A stretch of DNA of 64,000 nt, taken from contig NZ_AP024861.1 of assembly GCF_024346755.1 (NCBI RefSeq), forward strand, positions 1,798,001 to 1,862,000. The letters are read 5' to 3'. A program made the translations under genes and the position numbers. The stretch's first letter is position 1; each line of letters begins with the position of its first letter. A model generated the notes under the pieces. The model was not told where the DNA came from and ran no database searches. It saw only the letters and a list, made by a program, of their open reading frames with translations. Positions 1-10,005 of the stretch are shown piece after piece. This DNA is from Vibrio aerogenes. Lineage in GTDB: Bacteria > Pseudomonadota > Gammaproteobacteria > Enterobacterales > Vibrionaceae.

Positions 1-2334
1 ACCGATAAAAGGCAGAATTGCATCTGCGACCGGTTTGAGCTGTTTATCAATATAGTGTTGGTAGTCTAATAAGCTGACCCGGAACTCCAATGGTTCCGGG
101 CCATTTATTGTCATGACATATTCAATCGTACCTCTGTTTTGGTAGCGCAGTGGTTTTCCCATGCGCCGGTGTTGCTCGTCAGCAAGTCTCGCAGCCCGGA
201 CCTGAGGCGGAATATTTTTCTTATATTCATTCAACCGGCGTCTGAGCCGCTTTCGGTAGACCAATTCATGGTCAAATTCACCTGCGAGTGTTTTCTCAAC
301 AAAAGTCCGGACATAGTCTGACGGGTTTTCATCATGAAATATCCGGTGATAGAGTTGTTTCTGAAAGCGCTGTGCCAGCGGTGTCCAATCGGTTCTGACA
401 CTCTCAAGCCCTTTAAATATCATCTGCTCTTTATCTCCGGAGCCTGTTAGCCCGGCGTAACGTTTTTTGGAGCCGGTTTCTGAGCCCCGGATAGTTGGCA
501 TGAAAAATTTTCTGTAATGGGTTTCGTATTCGATTTCCAGACAACTTTCCAGGCGATATGTCTCTTTCAGATGTTGTTTCCACCATTGATTAATCGAGTC
601 GGTCAACAGGCGACCGGTTTCATCCGCTTCCGCTGCTGTGTAGTTTTTTTCCAGAGAAACGAATGTTGAGTCGGTATCACCGTAAATAACCTTATAACCA
701 CTCGCTTCAATGAGTTGCCTTGTCTGTTTCATGATCTCATGGCCGCGCATGGTAATACTGGATGCTAAACGCGTATCAAAGAAACGACATCCTGAAGATC
801 CAAGGACACCATAAAATGAATTCATAATGATTTTGATTGCCTGAGAAAATGCCGCTTCCCGGTTTTTTTTTGCAATATCTCTGGCCTGCCAGAGGGACTC
901 AATCATTTTTGGCAGAAAGTGGCGGGTTCGGTGGAACTGGCCGCCACGAAATCCGGGGACCGCCTGATCATCTTCTTTTCCGGCAGTCAGTTTCAGGCCT
1001 TCGATCAGTCCAAGTGGATCAATCAGGAAGGTTCGGATAATGGATGGATACAGGCTTTTAAAATCAAGGACAATCACTGAATCATACAGGCCCGGGACGG
1101 AGTCCATCACATAACCACCCGGACTGGCTTGCCAGTTTTCAGAAACAAGACTGGGTGCAATGTAACCTGCACGATGTAGTTGTGGCAGATAAAGGTTGGT
1201 AAAGGCGGCGACTGAGCCCCCGATACGATCTAACTCCAACCCTGTTAGCTTCGAGCGCTGAATCATAAAATCTAACAGGTGAGTGTGAGCAAAAATGCGC
1301 CGGACTAACTGGCAATCTTTCAGGTTATAAATGGCCAGACTAATCTTGTCATGTTTGAACATGGTGTTAATTTCTTCCATCCGGTTGTGAACATTGTGAA
1401 TGGCTTTCCCTTCATTCAGTAAGGCTTGAGAGACGGATTCCAGTGACCATGAACTGAAATGATAAGTTGCTGTTTTCAAAGCGTCAATACCGTCTAAAAC
1501 GACCCGGCCGGGTATGTAGACGAAGCTTTTTTGTGACTGACCTGATGTGCGAAAAGACATGGTTTGCTGATCTCTGCCCAGTCGCAGTTTTAGATGATGT
1601 TTTTCAGCGCGCTGGTTTAATAGCCGTAAATCGAAATCAACCACATTCCAGCCAATGATGATATCGGGGTCATAGATGTTGAACCAGTGGTTCAGCGCCT
1701 GCAAAAGTTCTGCTTCATCTGAGACCCATTCGATATGAAAGTCACAGGGAACCTGAGAGATTTCACCCGGAGAGCCAATCATAATCACCCGTGCATCATT
1801 ATCACAGTCCAGGCCAACGGAGTAGAGTTCCCCTTTTTCTGAACATTCAATGTCTAAAGAAACCGATCGTAAATCCGGATGGAAATCACCTTTCCGGCAT
1901 TTTGCCTGAGTGACCATCCGGTGTGACGCTTTCTGTGTGATTGTGCCGGTAAATTCCAGACTGCCACAGATAAAACGTTCCATCAAGTAACGATCAGGAA
2001 GACGAATATCATTTTCTAAAACTTCAATATTTTCCTGCCGGCATTGTTCACAGAAGTTTTGCGCTGCCCTGAGTGTAGGCAGATAACATGCGGTTACAGG
2101 CGCTGAATTAAAGTCTCTGAGCGGCAGGTCTTTGTATGTGACATTGTCACATTGATTTGAAAGCGCCTGCTGAAGTCTGTCCTTGTCAGATCGGGTGATG
2201 AAACATACGGGTTGCTCATCATCAATTAAAATCCGGACGGGACCCTGCGTAGTAGAAACCCAAAGCTCGATGCGCGTTTTGTCGCCATAATCTCTGGAAT
2301 GGCGGGTAAGAAGAAAGCCCTTTTCTATCGTCAA
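1..2334 (-). CDS. polB: DNA polymerase II (3' end outside window)
   Basis: Family B DNA polymerase with 3'-5' proofreading exonuclease, used in replication restart and translesion synthesis. I translated the minus strand by hand: it aligns with E. coli PolB almost end to end with no frame break. Visible are the exonuclease motif SLDIECSE, the palm motif A FKSLYPSIIRTF, and motif C YGDTDSTF. The 778 codons present reach the conserved ILPFIG near the C terminus, so only about ten to fifteen residues lie beyond base 1. No ATG is available at the N terminus; an in-frame TAA lies five codons upstream, so a TTG start at 2334 (TTG-ACG-ATA) is chosen, which puts the conserved FLLTRH at the right distance. 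I see no clear LexA box upstream, although polB is SOS-induced in E. coli. Confidence 0.95.
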   Translation of the reverse strand, partial: MTIEKGFLLTRHSRDYGDKTRIELWVSTTQGPVRILIDDEQPVCFITRSDKDRLQQALSNQCDNVTYKDLPLRDFNSAPVTACYLPTLRAAQNFCEQCRQENIEVLENDIRLPDRYLMERFICGSLEFTGTITQKASHRMVTQAKCRKGDFHPDLRSVSLDIECSEKGELYSVGLDCDNDARVIMIGSPGEISQVPCDFHIEWVSDEAELLQALNHWFNIYDPDIIIGWNVVDFDLRLLNQRAEKHHLKLRLGRDQQTMSFRTSGQSQKSFVYIPGRVVLDGIDALKTATYHFSSWSLESVSQALLNEGKAIHNVHNRMEEINTMFKHDKISLAIYNLKDCQLVRRIFAHTHLLDFMIQRSKLTGLELDRIGGSVAAFTNLYLPQLHRAGYIAPSLVSENWQASPGGYVMDSVPGLYDSVIVLDFKSLYPSIIRTFLIDPLGLIEGLKLTAGKEDDQAVPGFRGGQFHRTRHFLPKMIESLWQARDIAKKNREAAFSQAIKIIMNSFYGVLGSSGCRFFDTRLASSITMRGHEIMKQTRQLIEASGYKVIYGDTDSTFVSLEKNYTAAEADETGRLLTDSINQWWKQHLKETYRLESCLEIEYETHYRKFFMPTIRGSETGSKKRYAGLTGSGDKEQMIFKGLESVRTDWTPLAQRFQKQLYHRIFHDENPSDYVRTFVEKTLAGEFDHELVYRKRLRRRLNEYKKNIPPQVRAARLADEQHRRMGKPLRYQNRGTIEYVMTINGPEPLEFRVSLLDYQHYIDKQLKPVADAILPFIG

Positions 2335-2488
2335 GGTGAAGTACTCGTTTTACTTTTTTTTGTTGAGGTTATTTCATCAATTAATCTAATCCAGATCAAT
2401 CTTCATGATAGTTTTGCCACTAATACCGCCTCCGTTATCTACACTATAGGTGGGAGTCTGAAGTAAGTAAGCATGTCTGGAGGGCAGT

Positions 2489-2782
2489 ATGATCACAGTT
2501 CACAGAAACTACTTTATGCATGATCAAAATCATAATAAGGCACATTTTCAGGTGAATCCGGTTGGTCATCTTGATATTGATATTATAGGTCGTAATAAGT
2601 TCTATCACTGTGAATTAGAGAATGTTTTCTTTGAATCACAGGGCGAAAGGACAAAAGTGACCGGACGTGAACCAGGTAAAAGAACCTGGCATGTTATGTT
2701 ATCAACTCGGGATGCCGCTGAGCTGACACATCTGATTGAAGATGCTCATGAACAATTTGAAGTTTTAATGAAAGATTTGTAG
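2489..2782 (+). CDS. conserved hypothetical protein, 97 aa
   Basis: I do not recognise a domain. The product is a small soluble acidic/histidine-containing protein with no membrane segment or signal peptide. It opens MITVHRNYFMHDQNHNK and has a likely beta-rich middle (GHLDIDIIGRNKFYHCELENV) followed by a C-terminal helix (AAELTHLIEDAHEQFEVLM). The ATG is preceded by a good ribosome-binding site (CTGGAGGGCAG). It stands alone, divergent from polB and about 480 bases ahead of the uvrY operon. Codon use and the strong ribosome site argue it is real. Confidence 0.7.
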   Translation: MITVHRNYFMHDQNHNKAHFQVNPVGHLDIDIIGRNKFYHCELENVFFESQGERTKVTGREPGKRTWHVMLSTRDAAELTHLIEDAHEQFEVLMKDL

Positions 2783-2994
2783 TGTCTGACCACTGTGACA
2801 GTTTTACTGTATAATAATAGTTGGCTGGTTATCATGCGATGATTTGTGATAGCTCGGTTTTTCGGGTAAATCTGCCGCGTTTGTGGTTTAGCATTATAAA
2901 GTTTCTTAAACCAATTGAAAATGTTACTTTTATCATCCGGATTGACAGCCAGTTGATAAAAGTACTTTCGTTTTGACGCCTGTGTCTCTGCCAT
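2746..2994 (-). CDS. doubtful 82-aa reading frame
   Basis: Minus-strand frame starting MAETQASKRKYFYQLAVNP and rich in Lys, Asn and Tyr. Its first 55 residues have normal codon use, but the last part overlaps the 3' end of the 97-aa gene on the other strand and looks non-coding. There is only a weak ribosome site. It could be a small gene whose true end is earlier, a decayed remnant, or chance. I cannot assign a function. Confidence 0.2.
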   Translation of the reverse strand: MAETQASKRKYFYQLAVNPDDKSNIFNWFKKLYNAKPQTRQIYPKNRAITNHRMITSQLLLYSKTVTVVRHYKSFIKTSNCS

Positions 2995-3266
2995 TATTTC
3001 AGATTCATGGGCGATTTATTTTTTGTCTGCTTTTTAAACATATTGATAAACGATATATTTGTTTTTATGTAAAATGAGAGCCTTAATGATAATTTATGTC
3101 GGGAAAATCTTGTAACTGAATGAATTATCTTATAAAACGTCTATCCGGAAAGAAATACTTGCGAAAGTTTTTATTTAGGCTCATAGTCAGAGGATAGTCA
3201 AAATTTAGACTTGAGTGAAGACTCGGCGAGAGTCGTGTTGAGCCAATTGATTGTGGAGATACAAGT
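2783..3266. other. 484-base intergenic region upstream of uvrY
   Basis: AT-rich spacer between the 97-aa gene and uvrY. It holds the doubtful minus-strand frame above and a weak sigma-70-like pair reading toward uvrY: TTGATA at 3043-3048 and TATGTA at 3066-3071, 17 bases apart. That would give a long, roughly 190-base leader. A short hairpin ACAGT-TTT-ACTGT lies near 2798-2810. I see no RNA gene. Confidence 0.4.
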
Positions 3267-3911
3267 TTGATTAGTGTATTCCTTGTAGATGATCATGAGC
3301 TGGTTCGCACAGGGATTCGGCGTATTATTGAAGACGTCCGTGGAATGAATGTAGCAGGGGAAGCTGACAGCGGTGAAGAAGCTGTAAAGTGGTGTCGTAA
3401 TCATCATGTTGATGTTGTTTTGATGGATATGAACATGCCGGGAATCGGTGGTTTGGAAGCAACAAAAAAAATATTACGATACAATCCTGACATTCGTATC
3501 ATCGTATTAACTGTACATACTGAAAATCCATTTCCGACGAAAGTGATGCAGGCCGGAGCCGTTGGTTATTTATCTAAAGGTGCAGGGCCTGATGAGATGG
3601 TCAATGCTATTCGGGTTGTGAATAGCGGTCAGCGTTATATTTCACCCGAGATAGCGCAGCAAATGGCTTTAAGCCAATTTTCTTCTGCTTCTGAAAATCC
3701 ATTCGCTGATTTGTCTGAACGTGAGCTGCAGATCATGATGATGATTACGAAAGGACAAAAAGTAACGGATATTTCGGAGCAACTGAATTTAAGCCCCAAA
3801 ACAGTGAATAGCTATAGATATCGCTTATTTGCAAAGTTAGATATTAATGGTGATGTCGAGTTAACCCATTTAGCCATCCGGCATGGAATGTTAGATACTG
3901 AGACTTTGTAG
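3267..3911 (+). CDS. uvrY: response regulator UvrY/VarA (GacA family)
   Basis: Cytoplasmic two-component response regulator, partner of BarA/VarS/GacS; the family activates small RNAs that titrate CsrA, controlling virulence, motility and carbon flow. Residues 1-120 form the receiver domain with acidic pair D8-D9, phospho-acceptor D54, T82 and K104. Residues about 148-210 are a LuxR-type helix-turn-helix ([23 protein letters not shown]). Length 214 aa is close to E. coli UvrY. The start is TTG at 3267, chosen because it restores the conserved [14 protein letters not shown] and has GGAG ten or so bases upstream. The stop overlaps the uvrC start (TAGTG), so the two are translationally coupled as in other gammaproteobacteria. 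In Vibrio the gene is called varA. Confidence 0.95.
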   Translation: MISVFLVDDHELVRTGIRRIIEDVRGMNVAGEADSGEEAVKWCRNHHVDVVLMDMNMPGIGGLEATKKILRYNPDIRIIVLTVHTENPFPTKVMQAGAVGYLSKGAGPDEMVNAIRVVNSGQRYISPEIAQQMALSQFSSASENPFADLSERELQIMMMITKGQKVTDISEQLNLSPKTVNSYRYRLFAKLDINGDVELTHLAIRHGMLDTETL

Positions 3912-5746
3912 TGGTATCAACAACATTTGACTCTTCTGCTTTTTTAGCAACAGTAACGAATCAGCCTGGCGTTTATCGCATGTATAACGTTGAGGCTGAA
4001 GTCATTTATGTGGGAAAAGCAAAAGATTTAAAGAAGCGTTTATCCAGTTACTTCCGAAAAAAGCTTGATAATGAGAAAACCAGAGCGCTGGTAAGTCATA
4101 TTTGCCGGATTGATGTGACGGTCACTCATACTGAAACTGAAGCATTAATCCTGGAACATAACTACATTAAGCAGTACCTCCCGAAGTATAATGTACTTCT
4201 GCGGGACGATAAGTCCTATCCATATATCTTTATGAGTGCCCATCAGCATCCCCGGATCTCTGTCTATCGCGGTTCTAAAAAGAAAAAAGGTGAATATTTT
4301 GGTCCTTATCCCGATGCCAGCGCTGTCCGGGAAACGCTGCACCTGATACAGAAAATATTTCCGGTCAGGCAGTGTGAAGATTCTGTCTATGCACACCGGA
4401 CACGCCCGTGTCTGATGTATCAGATTGGTCGTTGTGCCGGACCTTGTGTCAAAGGCATTATTTCTGACGGGGATTATAAAGAGCTTGTCGATTATCTGAG
4501 GCTTTTTTTGCAAGGGAAAGATCAACAGGTTGTTTCAACCATGGTTGAGAAAATGGAACAGGCCAGCCAGGCATTAAGATTTGAAGATGCTGCGAAATAT
4601 CGTGACCAAATCCAGGCGATTCGCAGGGTTCAGGAACAGCAGTTTGTCTCTGAAGATAGTGATGATGATATTGATATTCTGGGATTTGCCCAGGAAAACG
4701 GTATCGCCTGTATTCATATTCTGATGGTCCGGCATGGCAAAGTATTGGGAAGCCGGAGCTTTTTTCCAAAAATACCCGGAAATACAACGCATCAGGAAGT
4801 TTTTGAGAGTTTTGTTAAGCAATATTATTTGTCTCATAACGGTTCGCAGGCATTACCTTCCCGGGTGATAGTGAATCAGGGGATGATTGAGGATAAATCG
4901 CTGTTTCAGTCTCTGTTAAGTGATTTAGCAGGCAGAAAAGTGTTGTTTATGGTTGAACCATCTGGTTCAAGAGGACGTTACCTGAAGTTGGCAAATACCA
5001 ATGCCCTGACAGCAATTACCACGAAACAAAATCATAAAATGACTGTTTTTCAGAGGGTTAAAGAATTACAGGAATTACTTGACCTTTCTGTATTACAGAG
5101 AATGGAATGCTTCGATATTTCCCATACGATGGGGGAGAATACGATCGCTTCCTGTGTCGTATTTAATCAGGAAGGTCCGGTAAAAGCTGAATACCGGCGA
5201 TATAATATTTCAGGTATTACCGGTGGGGATGACTATGCAGCAATGGCTCAGGTTTTAGAGCGGCGCTATTCGAAACAACTCGATGCAGATAAGATTCCTG
5301 ATATTATTTTTATTGATGGTGGAAAGGGGCAGCTGTCCAGAGCGTTTGAAATTGTTTCTCAATACTGGGACAACTGGCCTAAAGTGCCGGTTATGATTGG
5401 TGTGGCAAAAGGGGTGACCCGAAAGCCTGGTTTAGAAACATTAATTATGACAGACGGTGAAGAGTTTCACCTCGAGAGTGATGCTCCGGCTTTACATCTG
5501 ATTCAGCATATCCGTGATGAAAGTCATAACCATGCAATTACCGGACATCGTAAAAAACGGGGAAAGGCTCGCAGAACCAGTGCACTTGAAGGCATAGAAG
5601 GCATTGGCCCCAAGCGTCGGCAAGCATTATTGAAATACATGGGAGGACTTCAGGAATTAAAGCGGGCAACTGTCGAAGATATCGCCAGAGTGCCGGGAAT
5701 CAGCTATTCATTAGCAGAAAATATTTATCAGGCATTGAAACAATAA
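3911..5746 (+). CDS. uvrC: excinuclease ABC subunit C
   Basis: Makes both incisions flanking a DNA lesion after UvrA/UvrB damage recognition in nucleotide excision repair. Domain order is typical for 611 aa: GIY-YIG nuclease at about 18-95 ([18 protein letters not shown]); a four-cysteine region C155, C167, C175, C179 matching the iron-sulfur ligands reported for E. coli UvrC; UVR helix pair near 205-240 that contacts UvrB; an RNase H-like nuclease with ECFDISH and FIDGGKGQL acidic residues and GHRKKR; and tandem helix-hairpin-helix motifs at the C terminus ([16 protein letters not shown]). The start is GTG at 3911, overlapping the uvrY stop by one base. Confidence 0.97.
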   Translation: MVSTTFDSSAFLATVTNQPGVYRMYNVEAEVIYVGKAKDLKKRLSSYFRKKLDNEKTRALVSHICRIDVTVTHTETEALILEHNYIKQYLPKYNVLLRDDKSYPYIFMSAHQHPRISVYRGSKKKKGEYFGPYPDASAVRETLHLIQKIFPVRQCEDSVYAHRTRPCLMYQIGRCAGPCVKGIISDGDYKELVDYLRLFLQGKDQQVVSTMVEKMEQASQALRFEDAAKYRDQIQAIRRVQEQQFVSEDSDDDIDILGFAQENGIACIHILMVRHGKVLGSRSFFPKIPGNTTHQEVFESFVKQYYLSHNGSQALPSRVIVNQGMIEDKSLFQSLLSDLAGRKVLFMVEPSGSRGRYLKLANTNALTAITTKQNHKMTVFQRVKELQELLDLSVLQRMECFDISHTMGENTIASCVVFNQEGPVKAEYRRYNISGITGGDDYAAMAQVLERRYSKQLDADKIPDIIFIDGGKGQLSRAFEIVSQYWDNWPKVPVMIGVAKGVTRKPGLETLIMTDGEEFHLESDAPALHLIQHIRDESHNHAITGHRKKRGKARRTSALEGIEGIGPKRRQALLKYMGGLQELKRATVEDIARVPGISYSLAENIYQALKQ

Positions 5747-5793
5747 AAAAAATACAGCAACATAGTCACGCGACCTACAAGAGCGAATCACAT

Positions 5794-6351
5794 ATGCGTT
5801 TAAATATTCCTAATATTCTTTCCCTTATCAGACTTTTTTTAATCCCTGTTTTTGTGATTGCTTTTTACTTGCCTTACAGCTGGTCCCCATTTGCTGCTGC
5901 CGTTGTATTTTGGGTTGCCGGTGTGACAGATTGGCTGGATGGAATGCTTGCCAGAAAGCTGAAGCAGACTTCACGTTTCGGAGCATTTATTGATCCTGTT
6001 GCTGATAAAGTACTTGTTGCAACAGCTTTAATCCTCATTACTGAGCATTTTCATAGCTTTTGGATTACTGTGCCTGCGGTGACGATGATTGCCAGGGAAA
6101 TTATTATTTCTGCGCTGCGTGAGTGGATGGCTGAAATTGGTAAAAGGGCTAGTGTCGCCGTATCCTGGGTTGGCAAAGTGAAAACAATGACACAAATGCT
6201 GGCTTTGTTTGCTTTGATCTGGCGCTATGATGACTGGATGATCTGGCTGGGTTATGTTGCTATTTACATTGCAACGGTTCTGACTTACTGGTCAATGGGG
6301 CAGTACCTGATTGCTGCGAAAAGTGATTTACTCAGCGCTGATAACCAATAA
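5794..6351 (+). CDS. pgsA: CDP-diacylglycerol--glycerol-3-phosphate 3-phosphatidyltransferase
   Basis: Inner-membrane enzyme making phosphatidylglycerophosphate, the committed step to phosphatidylglycerol and cardiolipin. It has the CDP-alcohol phosphotransferase signature with residues D46, D49, G50, A53, R54, G63, D67 and D71, and several hydrophobic helices across 185 aa. It follows uvrC by 47 bases on the same strand, the order found in E. coli. In E. coli tRNA genes follow pgsA; none are visible here. Cardiolipin synthase, which uses its product pathway, is encoded about 10 kb downstream. Confidence 0.95.
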   Translation: MRLNIPNILSLIRLFLIPVFVIAFYLPYSWSPFAAAVVFWVAGVTDWLDGMLARKLKQTSRFGAFIDPVADKVLVATALILITEHFHSFWITVPAVTMIAREIIISALREWMAEIGKRASVAVSWVGKVKTMTQMLALFALIWRYDDWMIWLGYVAIYIATVLTYWSMGQYLIAAKSDLLSADNQ

Positions 6352-6456
6352 TATCTCCAAAACTTACACGAATTTTCAGGTCGTTTGGGCATGCCAGAAT
6401 CATTCGGCTGGATAAAAATCAGTGTCGTATCAGTAAAAGAATCAAACTTTCCGCAA

Positions 6457-6481
6457 CTTATCCACATTTTCTGTGGATAAG
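6457..6481. promoter_or_regulatory. palindrome of two perfect DnaA boxes
   Basis: CTTATCCACA-TTTTC-TGTGGATAAG is a 10-bp perfect inverted repeat with a five-base loop, lying between the convergent pgsA and fetB genes. Each arm contains the exact consensus DnaA box TTATCCACA (6458-6466, and its reverse at 6472-6480). It may act as a weak bidirectional terminator (a short T stretch, GTGTTTT, follows on the plus strand), as a DnaA binding or titration site, or both. Confidence 0.55.
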
Positions 6482-6519
6482 GTGTTTTAAATTCGGTGAG
6501 TAATCAACGTGATGCCTTC

Positions 6520-7314
6520 TCAGTTGTGAGATTTAAACCGCGTCAGAACACGTCCTTCCTGATTAACAATGACTTTAAACAGGTACTCCACAGAGAATAC
6601 CATTGAAAGATTAAGCACAACGAAAATTGCAATCATCATGACAAACTGATATTTGATCGCAATGATAGGAGAGGTTCCTCCGAGAATTTGTCCTGTCATC
6701 ATACCGGGAAGTGTGACTAGTCCAATTGTTGTCATGGACGCAAGAATAGGAGCACTGGCTTTTTGCATAGCACTTTTGATAAATGGTCTGGCAGCATACC
6801 GGGGGGAAGCGCCCAGCGAAATAGCCGCTTCATATTCGTCCTTTCTTTCCTCAAATGCAGTGAAAAGATTCTGCAGTACAATAATATTTCCGCTTAATGA
6901 ATTACCCATCAACATTCCTGCCACGGGAATCATATACTGGGCACTGTACAAAGGAACGGGTTTGACAATAAACACGCAAAATATGAGCAGAACGGGTAGC
7001 AGTCCCTGAAGAAGCGCAAGAAACAGTGGAAGTATGAGACGTGAATGGGGAAGCTGTGCTCTGGATAAAATTGAGCTGGCACCAATGAAAACAATCAGAA
7101 TGAGCCAGAGCGTATTGACCACCAAATTATTCAGGCCAAACAGATATTCCAGATATAACCCAACAAGAAATAATTGTATCCCCATTCTTATCAGAGCAAT
7201 GATAATTTCTTTTCCGAGATATAAACGATAGTGTGAACTGATATAGAGCGGGATCAGAGCCATCAGACTAAACATACCAAGCTGAAGCCATCCAATATCA
7301 ATGACACTATTCAT
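6520..7314 (-). CDS. fetB: FetB-type (UPF0014) ABC permease
   Basis: Polytopic inner-membrane protein of 264 aa with about seven hydrophobic segments. It matches the UPF0014/FetB family, whose E. coli member works with the ATPase FetA in iron export and peroxide resistance. Family landmarks visible are GNSLSGNIIVLQNLF, the EYEAAISLGAS loop that usually contacts the ATPase, and GLVTLPGMMTGQILGG. It begins 12 bases after the sapF stop, so it is likely cotranscribed with sapABCDF. No FetA-like ATPase gene is adjacent; it may use an ATPase encoded elsewhere. SapD or SapF as partner is possible but unsupported. Confidence 0.85.
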   Translation of the reverse strand: MNSVIDIGWLQLGMFSLMALIPLYISSHYRLYLGKEIIIALIRMGIQLFLVGLYLEYLFGLNNLVVNTLWLILIVFIGASSILSRAQLPHSRLILPLFLALLQGLLPVLLIFCVFIVKPVPLYSAQYMIPVAGMLMGNSLSGNIIVLQNLFTAFEERKDEYEAAISLGASPRYAARPFIKSAMQKASAPILASMTTIGLVTLPGMMTGQILGGTSPIIAIKYQFVMMIAIFVVLNLSMVFSVEYLFKVIVNQEGRVLTRFKSHN

Positions 7315-7326
7315 GTCAATATTCCT

Positions 7327-8124
7327 TCAGGTGTTTGTTTTAAAAACAGGTGTCTGATGAAAATGACTTTCCACCATGCGTTGTGTGACCGGGTGAGCGG
7401 GAGAAGATAAAACTTCTTCTGTATGACCTGATTCAACGACCGATCCTTCATGCATGACGATGATTTTGTCAGTGATGTGTTTAATGACCCCAAGGTGTTG
7501 AGAAACATAGATAAAAGAAACGCCCATTTCTTCCTGTAATTCCAGGATCAAATTAATAATCTGCGAGCGCATCGCCATATCAAGACCATTCAAAGCTTCA
7601 TCAGCAACGATAATCGATGGCTGAAGTACCATGGCACGCGCGAGACAAACTCTCTGCTTTTGACCTGTTGCCAGCATTTGAGGATAAAAATAGGCATGCT
7701 CTGGCAGTAAGCCAACCCGGACCAATGTATCTTTTACCCTTCGTTGCCGCTCTTCAGGTGTCATTTCGGTATTTCTTTTCAGGGGACCTTCAAGAATACG
7801 ACCAATCTGGATTCTTGGATTCAGTGAGGTATTCGGGTCCTGAAAAATCATCCGGATTAATTTGCACCGGGTTGCGTAATCTTTATGCTCCAGTTTTTCA
7901 CCATTGACTTTGATCTCTCCGGTGGTTGGTTCGATGACACCCGCTAACATTTTGGCAAGTGTTGATTTACCAGAACCATTTTGTCCGATGAAGCCAAGTG
8001 TTTCTCCTGTTTCAAGATGAAAGCTGACCGGCTTTACTGCGGATGTCAGCTTTTTTTTGAACAGGCTTGCCCGGTTGACAAACGTTTTTGATAGATCGGT
8101 TACTTCTAAAAGAGAAACACTCAC
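7327..8124 (-). CDS. sapF: peptide ABC transporter ATPase SapF
   Basis: Cytoplasmic ATPase of the Sap (sensitivity to antimicrobial peptides) importer, an Opp/Dpp-family system linked to antimicrobial peptide uptake and, in E. coli, to putrescine export and potassium transport. Walker A is GQNGSGKS. The signature is the Sap-type degenerate LATGQKQR, and Walker B is IIVADEALNGLD with Ala in place of the usual Pro; both departures also occur in E. coli SapF. The H-loop is YVSQH. Length 265 aa is normal. It follows sapD by two bases. Confidence 0.92.
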   Translation of the reverse strand: MSVSLLEVTDLSKTFVNRASLFKKKLTSAVKPVSFHLETGETLGFIGQNGSGKSTLAKMLAGVIEPTTGEIKVNGEKLEHKDYATRCKLIRMIFQDPNTSLNPRIQIGRILEGPLKRNTEMTPEERQRRVKDTLVRVGLLPEHAYFYPQMLATGQKQRVCLARAMVLQPSIIVADEALNGLDMAMRSQIINLILELQEEMGVSFIYVSQHLGVIKHITDKIIVMHEGSVVESGHTEEVLSSPAHPVTQRMVESHFHQTPVFKTNT

Positions 8125-8126
8125 GA

Positions 8127-9116
8127 TTATCCCTCCATATTCAGTGGATAGTGGCAGGAAAATTTGTGATTTTTAATCCGGCATGAACGGGGTACTTCCA
8201 CACATTGTCTTTGTGCATAAGGACATCTGGGACCCAGGCGGCAGCCAATGGGAAGATGTTGTAACGGCGGAATAGAGCCGGGCAGTGACAGTAATTTTTG
8301 TTTATGAGGTATTGAGGAGCTGAAATCCGGAATAGCGGTCAGCAATGCTGATGTATATGGATGTTTTGGTGCTTTCAGAATATTTTCTGTTGGTGCTGAT
8401 TCAACTGACTGTCCACAATACATCACCGTAATCCGATTGGCCCATTGAGTGATCATTGTCAGGTCATGTCCAATTAAAAGGACCGTGGTGTTGTTAAGTT
8501 GATTTAACCTGCTGATTAACCGGAAAATCTGTGATTGGGTAATTGGATCCAAATCATTTGTCGGCTCATCTGCGATCAGCAGCTTCGGTTTGGCTGCAAT
8601 CGCCATAGCAATCATGACTTTCTGACATTCTCCATCTGTAATTTCATATGGATAACTGTTCATAATACGTTGGTGATCTTTAATGCCGACTTTGTGCAGC
8701 AAAGCAATTGCCTGTTTTTTTCGCCAGGAAAATCTTTGCCACCATGCCCCCTTAAATGAGTGAGCCGGAATAGCTTCAATCAGCTGCTCACCCACTTCAT
8801 CGGATGGATCAAGACAAGTGGAAGGTTCCTGAAATATCATTGCAATATCCCGTGCAATGATACGCCGGCGTTCTCTGGCCGTTAGCTGGAGCAGGTCAAC
8901 ATTACCAAGTCTCAGCCTGTCAGCCGTGATTTTCCAGTTCTCTTTACAAACTCCGACAATGGCTTTGGCAACCAGGCTCTTTCCTGAGCCGGATTCACCA
9001 ACAAGACCGCGGATTTCGCCTTCTGTCATTGTCAGATTCATCCGATCGACTGCTTTTACAAGTCCTTGAGGGGTATCGATTTCAATCGTCAGATGACGGA
9101 TATCAAGCATCGGCAT
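8127..9116 (-). CDS. sapD: peptide ABC transporter ATPase SapD
   Basis: Second ATPase of the Sap importer, 329 aa. Walker A is GESGSGKS, Q-loop FQEPS, signature TDGECQK (degenerate as in E. coli SapD), Walker [13 protein letters not shown] and H-loop LIGHD. It carries the C-terminal oligopeptide-transporter extension with four cysteines in the [14 protein letters not shown] region, typical of Opp/Dpp ATPases and compatible with an iron-sulfur cluster. It lies one base after sapC in a tightly packed leftward operon. Confidence 0.93.
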   Translation of the reverse strand: MPMLDIRHLTIEIDTPQGLVKAVDRMNLTMTEGEIRGLVGESGSGKSLVAKAIVGVCKENWKITADRLRLGNVDLLQLTARERRRIIARDIAMIFQEPSTCLDPSDEVGEQLIEAIPAHSFKGAWWQRFSWRKKQAIALLHKVGIKDHQRIMNSYPYEITDGECQKVMIAMAIAAKPKLLIADEPTNDLDPITQSQIFRLISRLNQLNNTTVLLIGHDLTMITQWANRITVMYCGQSVESAPTENILKAPKHPYTSALLTAIPDFSSSIPHKQKLLSLPGSIPPLQHLPIGCRLGPRCPYAQRQCVEVPRSCRIKNHKFSCHYPLNMEG

Positions 9117-9117
9117 A

Positions 9118-10005
9118 TTATTCGATTCCTGCGTTTAAGGCCTGTCTTGCACCTTCGCCAACAAAATTAATGGTAATCACAGTGAACATAATGGTTAATC
9201 CCGGCAGGGTCACAGTCCACGGCGCCAGGTAGAGAAGCTCCAGTGAGTCACCAAGAATAGCCCCCCATTCTGAGCTGGAGGACTGGGCACCCAGTCCAAG
9301 GAACCCAAGTGCGGTTATATCCAGAATCGCAATGGTCAGGGCAAATGTCACTTCTGCAACAATAACCGTCAAAATATTAGGCAGAATCGAATTCCATAAC
9401 AAATAGATGTCTCTGGCACCATCAAGCCGGGCTGCAATGATGTAATCCTTCTCCATTTCCGTATTGACAGCTGTGTAGACGGAGCGAATAAAGCGGGGAG
9501 TGAGTGCAAGACATATTGCAATCAGAACGTTGAATTCACCCGTTCCGAGAAACGCAACAAAGATGATAGCCAGAAGCAGTGAAGGAATTGACATGACTGT
9601 ATCGAGCAGGTGATTCAGGGTGCTTGAAAGTAGTCCGGAAGTCATGCCTGCCAGTACACCGATCGAGCAACCGGTTGTCATCGCCAGAAATGTAACAATC
9701 AGGGCATAACCAAATGAGTGCCGGGTACCGTCAATTAAACGAGAGAGAATATCCCTGCCTAAATCATCAGTACCAAAGAAGAAATCGACACTGCCGGATG
9801 GATCCCATGAAGGCGGTAAGAGTAAATTTCCTGAATGTTCCAATGGATTATATGGCATCAACCATGGAGAAAGAATGGTAATCAGTGTGAGAAAACCAAG
9901 GCACCATAATCCAAACATGGCCAGATTGTTGGTTCTGAAACTGCGCCAGAAGCGTTCAAACTGGGTTGGAATACGCTCTTCCTGATAGACACTATTCGTG
10001 AGCAT
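9118..10005 (-). CDS. sapC: peptide ABC transporter permease SapC
   Basis: Inner-membrane permease subunit, 295 aa, of the DppC/OppC type. A first transmembrane helix lies near residues 28-50, followed by a periplasmic stretch with the family motif [17 protein letters not shown], then a block of membrane helices. The cytoplasmic EAA-like loop reads [20 protein letters not shown]. It pairs with SapB to form the channel. Its start overlaps the 3' end of sapB by 14 bases. Confidence 0.93.
   Translation of the reverse strand: MLTNSVYQEERIPTQFERFWRSFRTNNLAMFGLWCLGFLTLITILSPWLMPYNPLEHSGNLLLPPSWDPSGSVDFFFGTDDLGRDILSRLIDGTRHSFGYALIVTFLAMTTGCSIGVLAGMTSGLLSSTLNHLLDTVMSIPSLLLAIIFVAFLGTGEFNVLIAICLALTPRFIRSVYTAVNTEMEKDYIIAARLDGARDIYLLWNSILPNILTVIVAEVTFALTIAILDITALGFLGLGAQSSSSEWGAILGDSLELLYLAPWTVTLPGLTIMFTVITINFVGEGARQALNAGIE

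Noticed and set aside
2335-2488. LexA box controlling polB
   Set aside because: No CTG-N10-CAG in the polB upstream region.
2805-2825. LexA-like ACTGTATAATAATAGT near 2810
   Set aside because: The right half is GTT, not CAG, and it is about 450 bases from uvrY.
6352-6519. tRNA genes after pgsA, as in E. coli
   Set aside because: No cloverleaf or T-loop consensus found in the 168-base gap.
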